Source: Thermoanaerobaculia bacterium (GTDB lineage Bacteria > Acidobacteriota > Thermoanaerobaculia > Multivoradales > Multivoraceae). From it: a DNA stretch of 64,000 nucleotides. Location: the NCBI GenBank assembly GCA_022826745.1, contig JAJDUI010000008.1, positions 1 through 64,000 of the forward strand. Direction: 5' to 3'. The translations under genes and the position numbers were made by a program. The notes beneath the pieces are model-generated. The model saw only the letters and a program-made list of their open reading frames with translations. It was not told the DNA's origin and did not search any database. Shown here one piece after another: positions 1 through 9,333 of the stretch; position 1 is the stretch's first letter, and every line of letters begins with the position of its first letter.

Positions 1-418
1 CGGCCATAGACCCCCAGAAACGCCGATCCGAACCGACGGATCCGCCAAACCCGACGGACCGATCCACTCGGCTCCAATACAGCTCCGCAACTACCCCGAC
101 AACGCCGAACCGGATCACGCGGTGAAAAATGCGGGCTAGCCGCACGTGGTTGAACTGAAAGGCGCCCCCCTTGTCTTCTGAGGCCGTCTTGACCTCGAAG
201 AGCTTGCCGCCGATCTCCAGGTCCGCTGCCGAGATCCGAGAACCGACGCGGTTCGCGACGATTCCGTAGCGCTGCAGGTAGCGCTGGACGAAGTCCTCGC
301 CGATGTCGCCTCGGTTCGTGTTGGCTACTCGGCGGAACGGCTCAAGCGGGGCGTCGGTCCAGATCGTCTCGGGCGTGTGCTCCCGGATGACGAGGAGCAT
401 CAACTCGACCGGATTCAC
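1..418 (-). CDS. Partial PD-(D/E)xK-like restriction endonuclease candidate
   Basis: This frame opens with GTG overlapping the methyltransferase stop (GTGA) and runs without a stop for 139 codons off the window edge, so the 3' end is missing. Residues around 40-85 contain a GEDFVQRYL helix, then DLEIGGKLFEVKTA, which reads as the D...ExK core of the PD-(D/E)xK nuclease fold, followed by FQFNHVRL. Family knowledge: this arrangement is common in type II restriction enzymes encoded beside their methyltransferase. The role as cognate endonuclease is inferred from the translational overlap and the motif. Downstream of FNHVRL the sequence becomes less family-like (rich in G, V and R), which may be divergence or a frameshift; I cannot decide. 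Confidence 0.6.
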   Translation of the reverse strand, partial: MNPVELMLLVIREHTPETIWTDAPLEPFRRVANTNRGDIGEDFVQRYLQRYGIVANRVGSRISAADLEIGGKLFEVKTASEDKGGAFQFNHVRLARIFHRVIRFGVVGVVAELYWSRVDRSVGFGGSVGSDRRFWGSMA

Positions 419-1260
419 TCGGGCGCCGTCCACAAGGCGCTAGGCCGGTCGCGCTTCCAGAAGACGAGAAAGTAGGAGTGGTTCTTGCGCGCGTGGACCT
501 GCCTGACGGCTCGGCTGACGCCGGGACGGTTGTTCCTCACGACGACGAAGAGGTCCTCCGCGACGAAACCGAGCTCCTGGTACGCCTCGATGATCTCGAC
601 GTGGGTGAAGCGCTGCCTGTTGGAGCAGACCTCGTCCTGGCACTTGACGATCATGACGCCGCGGGGTCGGAGGACTCTGTACGCCTCCTTCCCGCCGTCC
701 TCGTACAGGGCCAGGACGGCTTCGTGGTACTTCGCTTTCGTGCGGTTGCCTGTATCGTTGTTCCTGTAGTAGCGCTCGAAAGGCTGCTGGGTCGCGTGCG
801 CCGTCCCGCCAGGCGTGTGCATGTAGGGCGGATCGAAGACGACGCAGTCGATCACGCCGTCGTCGTACGGCAGCTCTCGGCAATCGACGCCCGTTTGCAG
901 GTCCGTGGCCAGCAGGTTATAGAGCTCTCCTTGGACGTTCCGCCAGAACACGCCCTTGCCGTAGGTGACGTCCGCTACGGTGCTGCCGGGCGCGACGTAG
1001 AGATCGAGGATTCTCGGCAGCATCGCTTCGTTGCCGTCGACATAGGCGCTAAAGACCAGGTCGTTTGTGGCGGTTCCGTTGCGCACAACGCGCTTCTGCC
1101 GGGACTCCTGGGCTGGCCCGGCAGGGGCGGAGTCGGACCTTGCCGCCGGCCGGTCTTGGGGAGAATCAAGGATCGACTGCCGGCGCCCTACGGCCTTGGG
1201 AGCAGCATGGGTTGAGGGCCGAGCCATCAGGGTTCCTCCGAGATTCGTGGGCTTGGGCAC
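415..1260 (-). CDS. DNA methyltransferase (N6-adenine/N4-cytosine, DPPY type)
   Basis: The 281-residue protein has an S-adenosylmethionine-binding motif I variant (VADVTYGKGVFW, about residues 95-106) followed by the catalytic motif IV DPPY at 143-146, the order expected of amino-methyltransferases acting on DNA adenine N6 or cytosine N4. The segment VLRPRGVMIVKCQDE (about 195-210) fits a later strand of the same Rossmann-like fold. The first 60 residues are low-complexity and rich in Ala, Pro and Arg, so the start could be the internal Met12 (position 1227). Its stop overlaps the start of the nuclease candidate by GTGA, indicating coupled translation as a restriction-modification pair. Recognition sequence cannot be inferred. 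Confidence 0.85.
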   Translation of the reverse strand: MPKPTNLGGTLMARPSTHAAPKAVGRRQSILDSPQDRPAARSDSAPAGPAQESRQKRVVRNGTATNDLVFSAYVDGNEAMLPRILDLYVAPGSTVADVTYGKGVFWRNVQGELYNLLATDLQTGVDCRELPYDDGVIDCVVFDPPYMHTPGGTAHATQQPFERYYRNNDTGNRTKAKYHEAVLALYEDGGKEAYRVLRPRGVMIVKCQDEVCSNRQRFTHVEIIEAYQELGFVAEDLFVVVRNNRPGVSRAVRQVHARKNHSYFLVFWKRDRPSALWTAPE

Positions 1261-1372
1261 CGTCTGAGGCGCCTCGCTTAGAGGGTATCGTGAATCGGAC
1301 CTGCGTGGCTACCGGGCGCTGAGCCGCGTCGCTGTCGCCTCTAGGGGCCGCCGTCCGCTGAGTAGATCTTGG

Positions 1373-2638
1373 TTAGCGGACTCGGTACTGCTCAAGAAGC
1401 CTCGCGAAGTAAGACAACTCGGAGTTAGGCTGAAGCTGGGAAAACACAGTGTCGCCTTCGTCTTCGCTGCCGATGCGATTTGCCAAAGCTATTAGGTCCC
1501 CTTTCTCGGAGTCTGTAAACAGGTCTTGACGTCCCCTAGCAATCTTGGCAAAGAGCTCTGGCCTAGTGACCCGAACAATCGGTAGGAGTGCGACCATGTA
1601 CGGCGGTGCCGAAGGCGCTAGAACCAAGGCTGATCGCATAGTGTGCTCAAGTGTCCGTAGCGACAGGTTCTCCGGTGCCGCAATCGCACAGAGGTAGTCG
1701 ATGCAGCGTTGAGAGTACAACTCGTTCTTGGGGAAGTGCAGTTGTCGGGAGAGGTGATGAATGTACCTGCTGACTTTCATGTTGTGCCCGAGTCGGTCTC
1801 CCTCGGGAAGCCGAACCACAATCTCGAAGAACTTCTCTAGATATCGCGTCTCGTCCACGTCACCGTAGACTTTCAACACTGACTTGCCGAGCTCCTCCAG
1901 GTTCGCTACGAGTACAAAGGTGACGCCTTCCACGCCGAACACGTGCTTGATACGCTCAAGCAGGCTCAAGGCGAACGTTGGCCTACATCTATCCAGTTCG
2001 TCGACTATGAACACCAAGCGCGGTCGAATGTCCATGGCCGGTCCGGAGTGAGTGGCACTCCCCTGGTCGTTCGTCGTGGTGCTAGCGGCGAGAGCCTTCG
2101 CGACTTCCTCAAGACGCTCGCGAAACTCCACTATCGCTTTCTTCCGAGCTGCAGCCTCCTGGAGCCAGGTCTCCAGAAGCGACTCCTCCTCCTTGGAACC
2201 GGCTTCGATAGCTAGGCGCAGAAGCGGTCCGGCTACTGGTACCGCCGCTTCGATCGTCGTGAGACCAAGTTCCTTGACTACGGCAACGGTAGCGGTCGTG
2301 AAGCGGTGCAGGGCGTCGGAATCACTCTTCACGTCCGCTTCCGTGGCGAGGCAGTGGACCTCCTCGACGAGTGCGAGAAACGGATCCTTGTGGTGGTCAA
2401 CTGCGAAGGCGTCGAAGTAGGCGACGGCGTGGCCGTCTTTTCGGAGGACTCCGGCCAGTTGGTCGGCGAAGGTGGTCTTGCCGCTTCCCCAACGGCCGTC
2501 GAGTACGAGAACGGGATGGTCTTCGAGCGAGCCGATCAGCTTTGCCAAGTGCTCGCCGAACTCTCTGTACTCGAAGAGATCCGTCTCCTTGAAGCCACCC
2601 AGCGGACCGATCTTTGGCCGCTTCGGTGACCACCTCAT
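1373..2638 (-). CDS. KAP family P-loop NTPase
   Basis: The protein (421 residues from this start) carries Walker A GRWGSGKTT about 50 residues in and a Walker B-like VFIVDELDRC in the middle, followed by FALSLLERIKHVF, the arrangement of KAP P-loop NTPases (Pfam KAP_NTPase). KAP proteins are predicted ATPases; many are membrane linked or found in defence islands. No membrane segment is evident here. I prefer ATG 2638, preceded by GAGGGGG, over the upstream in-frame ATG 2695, which would overlap the DUF1015 gene by 26 bases. The gene reads towards the methyltransferase with a gap of about 110 bases. Its base composition is visibly less GC-rich than genes from 2670 onward, suggesting acquisition. 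Confidence 0.8.
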   Translation of the reverse strand: MRWSPKRPKIGPLGGFKETDLFEYREFGEHLAKLIGSLEDHPVLVLDGRWGSGKTTFADQLAGVLRKDGHAVAYFDAFAVDHHKDPFLALVEEVHCLATEADVKSDSDALHRFTTATVAVVKELGLTTIEAAVPVAGPLLRLAIEAGSKEEESLLETWLQEAAARKKAIVEFRERLEEVAKALAASTTTNDQGSATHSGPAMDIRPRLVFIVDELDRCRPTFALSLLERIKHVFGVEGVTFVLVANLEELGKSVLKVYGDVDETRYLEKFFEIVVRLPEGDRLGHNMKVSRYIHHLSRQLHFPKNELYSQRCIDYLCAIAAPENLSLRTLEHTMRSALVLAPSAPPYMVALLPIVRVTRPELFAKIARGRQDLFTDSEKGDLIALANRIGSEDEGDTVFSQLQPNSELSYFARLLEQYRVR

Positions 2639-2669
2639 GCCGCGCCCCCTCGCATTGGTAGAGTTGGCT

Positions 2670-3926
2670 TCATCCGGCAACCGCCTTCGCATCATGCCCG
2701 CACCACACCAGGCCTGAAACCAGTTTCGGCAGAAACCGCGTCGACTTGGGCGGCAGCAGGTCGCCGTCTTCGGTGGCGAGGGCGAACTGCTGCGGGGTCA
2801 TCGGCGGCAGGAAGACGCCGGCGGTGATCTCGGCGCGCTCGAGCAGCGCGATGATGTCGTCGGCGTCGGCCTCGTAAGCGATGCTGCCGTCGGTCGCGGC
2901 CTCGATCGGCACGCCGGTGGTCTTCAGCAGGTGATGGTGGAGGAGCACGGCGGGCAGGTTCGCCTTGCGGCCGGGAGTGTCGGCGGGAGCGGCGTCCGGG
3001 TCGAGAGTCCAGAGTTCGGGGGCCTCGTCGCCCTGGAACCAAACGGCGAGCGCCGGTTGATCGGCCGCGGCGACGCGGGCGGCGATGGCAGCTCCGGCTC
3101 TTTCCCCGAGGGTCTCCCTCCGCAACGGCAGGGCGGACATCGCCTCGCGGTTCACCGGCACCCGGACGCCACGGTGGACCGGGTCGATCCGCAGGTTCGC
3201 CGAGGCCAGGCTGGTCAGCACGACCATCTTGCACGCCGCGGCGGTGCCGTTTGCGGTGCCCACCTCGGCGGCGTAGGTCTGCGCCACCTGGGTACGGTGG
3301 TGGCCGTCCGCTATCGCGGCGCGGGCGCCGGCCAGGGCACCGGCATAGGCGCCGATCCGCTCGGGATCGGTGATCCGGTGGAGCGTGTGGACATCGCCCG
3401 TCCACGGATCCGTGTGGCTGACCAGGGCATCTCCCGCGGCGCCGCCGCAGTCCTCGGCGAGCAGACGTTCCAGCGTGCCGTCGTCCTCGGCGAGGTAGAA
3501 CACGGGCTCGATGTCGATCCGGCTGAGCCGCAGCAGATCCAGGCGCTCGGCGATCGACTTGGCGACCGTCTGCTCGTGCGGCCAGAGGTCTCCCTCGCGC
3601 CCCGGCTCGACGCCGACCAGGGCGCACAGGCCGAGGCGGCTCGAGCCGTCAGGCTGGGTGATCGCGTAGGGGTAGATCGACGGCGTCTCGTCCCGCACCA
3701 CGACTCCGGTCTCGATCCATTCGCGGTGGACCGCCACGGAGTGTTCGTGCGGCGTCAGATCGCCGTGGCCGACCGGTTTCGTGACGCGCGCGAAATGGTG
3801 CGGCGACTGCGCGTGCAGGCGGTCCCGGAGGGACTCGTCGATCTGGTCGAACGGCGGCGCCGCCTGCAGCGCGGCCTCGACCGTGGCGGAGTTGTAGCGG
3901 TAGCCCTGGAAGGCGTAGAGCTTCAT
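2670..3926 (-). CDS. DUF1015 family protein
   Basis: The 418-residue protein matches the DUF1015 family in length and hallmarks: an N-terminal YAFQGYRY segment, IYPYAITQ, and the characteristic ADGHHR motif about residue 205 followed by a Thr/Tyr-rich helix. The biochemical role of this family is unknown; its conserved DGHHR points to metal or nucleotide chemistry, but that is speculation. AGGA precedes the ATG. It lies 41 bases downstream of clpB and is probably cotranscribed with it. The opposite-strand frame across this gene (2931-4136) is a high-GC shadow. Confidence 0.85.
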   Translation of the reverse strand: MKLYAFQGYRYNSATVEAALQAAPPFDQIDESLRDRLHAQSPHHFARVTKPVGHGDLTPHEHSVAVHREWIETGVVVRDETPSIYPYAITQPDGSSRLGLCALVGVEPGREGDLWPHEQTVAKSIAERLDLLRLSRIDIEPVFYLAEDDGTLERLLAEDCGGAAGDALVSHTDPWTGDVHTLHRITDPERIGAYAGALAGARAAIADGHHRTQVAQTYAAEVGTANGTAAACKMVVLTSLASANLRIDPVHRGVRVPVNREAMSALPLRRETLGERAGAAIAARVAAADQPALAVWFQGDEAPELWTLDPDAAPADTPGRKANLPAVLLHHHLLKTTGVPIEAATDGSIAYEADADDIIALLERAEITAGVFLPPMTPQQFALATEDGDLLPPKSTRFLPKLVSGLVWCGHDAKAVAG

Positions 3927-3967
3927 GTCGGTTCCTGGGAGGTTCGGTACGGGTTTGGAGCGCCGCT

Positions 3968-6616
<2,649 letters not shown>

Positions 6617-6644
6617 ATCGTTCAGGTCCTCCTGCCAGGTGGAC

Positions 6645-7625
6645 TCAGTTGTCGTTGCGAGTGGTGCCGGAGGAGTCGTAGGACGGCTCGAACGCGGAGG
6701 TCTCGGCCAACTGCTCGAACAGGGCTTTCTCCTCCTCGGTCAACTGCGTGGGAACGACGACCTGGATCTCGGCGAGCAGATCGCCGTCGGGTCCCTTCGG
6801 GTTGGGCAGCCCGCGGCCCCGCAGTCGCATCTTCCGCCCGGTGGACGAACCGGCGGGGAGCCGCGCCTCGGCGGTTCCGCCGAGCGTCGGAATCCGGACT
6901 TTGCCGCCGAGTGCCGCCGTCCAGGGTGAGACCGGCACGTCGCAGTGGAGGTCGCGATCGCGGCGCCTGAAGACCGGATGCGGCAGGGCTTCGACCCGCA
7001 GCAGCAGGTCGCCGTCCTGTCCGCCGGCACCCTTTCCGCCCTGGCCGCCAAGGCGAATCGACTGGCCCGGCAGCACGCCCTTCGGAATCCGGACCTCCAG
7101 TTTCCGGGTCCGGCCGTTGGTGCGGTCTAGGAACTCGATCGTCTGGGGTCCGCCCTCCGCCAGGTTCTCGAGGCTGAGCGGCAGAGAGACCTCGTGGTCC
7201 CGACCCCGGCGCGGAGGGGACCAGGTCGACTGCCGGCCGCCGCCGGGGAAGCCCTGCGGGCCCGCGCCGCCGAAGAGCATGTCGAAGAACGAGCTGAAAC
7301 CGGAACCGCCGCCGGCGCTTCGGAACTCGAATCGGCTGTCGCCACCGCCGAAGTCGAACCGGAAGCCCTCCCAGCCGGGCGGTGGAGCGCCTCCGGTCTG
7401 GACCTGCTTCCAGGCGGTTCCGTACTGGTCGTACTTGCCGCGCTTGTCCGGATCCTTCAGCACCTCGTAGGCCTCACCGATGTCCTTGAAGCGGGCCTCG
7501 GCACCCGCGTCCTTGTTGACGTCCGGGTGGAACTGGCGCGCCAGCTTGCGGTAGGCCTTCTGGATGTCGGCGGCCGTCGCTTCCTTGTCGACGCCGAGCG
7601 TCTGGTAGTAGTCCTTGTACTCCAC
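6645..7625 (-). CDS. DnaJ-like cochaperone without zinc finger (CbpA type)
   Basis: The N-terminal 70 residues form a J domain with the HPD motif (QFHPDVNKD), which stimulates DnaK ATPase. A Gly/Phe-rich linker follows (about 80-140, with [18 protein letters not shown]), then two C-terminal substrate-binding beta domains ([18 protein letters not shown] and [18 protein letters not shown]). The CxxCxGxG zinc-finger repeats of true DnaJ are absent, so this is CbpA/class B type. The start is GTG at 7623-7625. It is the first gene of the dnaJ-clpB-DUF1015 transcript, downstream of a HAIR-like operator. Confidence 0.92.
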   Translation of the reverse strand: MEYKDYYQTLGVDKEATAADIQKAYRKLARQFHPDVNKDAGAEARFKDIGEAYEVLKDPDKRGKYDQYGTAWKQVQTGGAPPPGWEGFRFDFGGGDSRFEFRSAGGGSGFSSFFDMLFGGAGPQGFPGGGRQSTWSPPRRGRDHEVSLPLSLENLAEGGPQTIEFLDRTNGRTRKLEVRIPKGVLPGQSIRLGGQGGKGAGGQDGDLLLRVEALPHPVFRRRDRDLHCDVPVSPWTAALGGKVRIPTLGGTAEARLPAGSSTGRKMRLRGRGLPNPKGPDGDLLAEIQVVVPTQLTEEEKALFEQLAETSAFEPSYDSSGTTRNDN

Positions 7626-7682
7626 GTTGTGTCTGCTTCCTGCGCGTGGGATTGAGCGATTCCGACCTAACTCCGGCAGATA

Positions 7683-7703
7683 GTTTAGTCTAAGTCACTC
7701 AAC
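7683..7703 (-). promoter_or_regulatory. HAIR-like inverted repeat (putative HspR operator)
   Basis: The site reads GTTTAGT-N7-ACTCAAC on the plus strand (on the minus strand GTTGAGT-N7-ACTAAAC). The HspR-associated inverted repeat HAIR is CTTGAGT-N7-ACTCAAG, so the spacing is exact and most half-site positions agree. It lies 58 bases upstream of the dnaJ-like gene, where an HspR operator for a dnaJ-clpB operon would be expected. HspR itself is not encoded in the window. A weak -10-like TAAACT overlaps it on the minus strand. Confidence 0.5.
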
Positions 7704-7732
7704 TTTGGAAGACGGTGCGGCAGAGGATTCGT

Positions 7733-7782
7733 GCCGGCCTTGCGGCCGGCGCTCTGTCTTCCGCGGGTCAGAAGACCCGCGG
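7733..7782. repeat. Composite two-hairpin palindromic repeat (copy 1)
   Basis: Two hairpins sit together: GCCGGCC-TTGC-GGCCGGC at 7733-7750 and CCGCGGGTC-AGAA-GACCCGCGG at 7761-7782, separated by a short linker ending in TCTT. The same composite, in the opposite orientation, occurs at 33560-33607, and the second hairpin alone recurs at 33532-33549 and inside aroDE at 49444-49461. This is the behaviour of a REP/BIME-like dispersed repeat. Confidence 0.75.
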
Positions 7783-7791
7783 CTACACGCA

Positions 7792-7821
7792 CGAAGGGCG
7801 CGACTTGCGTCGCGCCCTTCG
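7792..7821. terminator. 13-bp perfect hairpin downstream of the ferredoxin gene
   Basis: CGAAGGGCGCGAC and GTCGCGCCCTTCG form a perfect 13-bp stem with a TTGC loop, 27 bases past the ferredoxin stop on the minus strand. There is no clear U tract on either strand, so it may be a factor-assisted or weak terminator, or another member of the palindromic repeats beside it. Confidence 0.4.
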
Positions 7822-7848
7822 GAAAGCGTCTGACAGCGGCTCAGCCGG

Positions 7849-8100
7849 TCACGGCGGGTCGAAGCCGAACGCCGTGTAGTTCAGCGCGATGTACTTCTCC
7901 TGGCCCTCGGGAACTTCCTCCAGGGGCAAGATCGCCTGCACCGGGCAGGCATCGACGCAGAGGCCGCAGTCGATGCACTCCTCCGGGTGAATCAAGAGCA
8001 GTTCCCAGTCGTCGTCGTCATAGATGCAGTCGACGGGGCAGACATCGACGCACGACGTGTCCTTCACGCCGATACAGGGTTCGAAGATGATGTGGGTCAT
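7849..8100 (-). CDS. Ferredoxin, 7Fe/2[4Fe-4S] type
   Basis: The 83-residue protein shuttles electrons through two iron-sulfur clusters. The first cluster motif is C-X7-C-X3-CP (CIGVKDTSCVDVCPVDC), typical of 7Fe ferredoxins with a [3Fe-4S] cluster, and the second is the standard CIDCGLCVDACP for [4Fe-4S]. MTHIIFEPCIG is the usual N-terminus of this family, and ATG 8100 is preceded by GAGGAAGAG, so I prefer it over the in-frame codon at 8124. The gene is 84 bases downstream of thiO and may be transcribed alone. Its redox partner is not evident. Confidence 0.93.
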   Translation of the reverse strand: MTHIIFEPCIGVKDTSCVDVCPVDCIYDDDDWELLLIHPEECIDCGLCVDACPVQAILPLEEVPEGQEKYIALNYTAFGFDPP

Positions 8101-8184
8101 CGGGCTCTTCCTCGCGGGCCGCACACCACCCCGGGCTCTTGTCGGGGCAGCCTTGAAACGCGGCAGACAGTAACAGAGTCGCCC

Positions 8185-9333
8185 TCAGGAGGAAAGACGC
8201 TCCCCGGCGGCAAAGCGGCCCGGGTGCATGACTTCCGGAATGGCCAGCCGGGGGTCGCCGGGCTGCTGGTCGAGCACCAGCGGCGCGATCATCCTGGCGG
8301 TGAGCGGGGCCAGCAGGATGCCGTTGCGGAAGTGGCCGGCAGCGACGTGCAGCCGCTCGCTCAACCGGCCGACAATCGGCCAGGGATCGGGCGTACCCGG
8401 CCGCAGGCCGGCCCAGTGCTCGACCGGCTCACGGTCCTTCAGGGTCGGCAGCAGGGCGGCGGCCCCCGTCGCCAGATCCGCGCCGACCTCGTCGCTCAGG
8501 CTGAGATCGAAGCCGGCGTGCTCTACGGAAGCCCCGATCAGCAGGCGCCCTCCCGCCCGCCGCACGGCATAGAAGGCCGGCGTGCGGATGGCGCCGGTGA
8601 AAGGCCAGTCGACCCGGTCGAAGGCGATCATCTGGCCCTTGACGGGAACGATCGGGAGGGCCGGCAACCCGTGGACCTGTGGAGTCCAGGCGCCGCCGCA
8701 GACCACGACGGCGCCGGCGGCGCACTCGAAGCCATTACCTGAGGTGACGACCTCGCCGGACGCCTCGACGACACGTTGTACCGTGGCGCGGTGGAGGACG
8801 ACGTTCCGTTGGCGTAGCGCCGCCGCCGCCGCGGTCGCCGCCAGCCGGTTGTCGACCCGATGCTCGCCCGGCAGCAGAAGCGCTTCCTCGATCCCGGGAC
8901 GCAGATCGGGTACCAGCTCGGCCAGCTCGGCCCGGTCGAGGTCCCGGGCCGCTTCGCCCAGGTCGAGCGCCCGCGCCCGGATTCGATCAAGCACCTTGCG
9001 ACCTTCAGGATCGAGCACCGGCAGGAGCGAGCCGGAGTCGTCGTAGTCGATCGACGTGCCGCTCTCCCGTTCGAGCGTGGGCGCCAGGTCGCGCCAGAGG
9101 TCGCGCGAGCGAATCGAGAGCCTGGCGAACGCCTGGTCGGCGATGCTCTCCGCGATCGGCGCAATCATTCCGGCCGCGTTGGGCGAGGCCGCGCCCTCCT
9201 GGCGGTCGTCGACGACCTCGACCCGGGCGCCCGCGAGGGCAAGCTCGCGAGCGGTCAGCAGCCCGATCAGGCCACCGCCGACCACGAGGACGTCGGGCCG
9301 CGGCCTCGGGCCCGAGGCGTTCCGCCGCGCCAT
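8185..9333 (-). CDS. thiO: Glycine oxidase ThiO-like FAD-dependent oxidoreductase
   Basis: This DAO-superfamily flavoprotein (382 residues) has the N-terminal FAD dinucleotide-binding motif VVGGGLIGLLTARELALAG, the SPNAAGMIAP segment typical of ThiO, and the C-terminal LRPGTPDPWPIVGR and AAGHFRNGILLAPLTA that close the flavin site. ThiO oxidises glycine to iminoacetate for the thiazole ring of thiamine. The other thiazole genes (thiS, thiG) are not in the window, so a related amine or D-amino-acid oxidase activity cannot be excluded. Its ATG overlaps the stop of the upstream PEGA gene by one base (TGATG), implying coupled translation. The open frame extends upstream to 9738, but that part is a shadow. 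Confidence 0.8.
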   Translation of the reverse strand: MARRNASGPRPRPDVLVVGGGLIGLLTARELALAGARVEVVDDRQEGAASPNAAGMIAPIAESIADQAFARLSIRSRDLWRDLAPTLERESGTSIDYDDSGSLLPVLDPEGRKVLDRIRARALDLGEAARDLDRAELAELVPDLRPGIEEALLLPGEHRVDNRLAATAAAAALRQRNVVLHRATVQRVVEASGEVVTSGNGFECAAGAVVVCGGAWTPQVHGLPALPIVPVKGQMIAFDRVDWPFTGAIRTPAFYAVRRAGGRLLIGASVEHAGFDLSLSDEVGADLATGAAALLPTLKDREPVEHWAGLRPGTPDPWPIVGRLSERLHVAAGHFRNGILLAPLTARMIAPLVLDQQPGDPRLAIPEVMHPGRFAAGERLSS

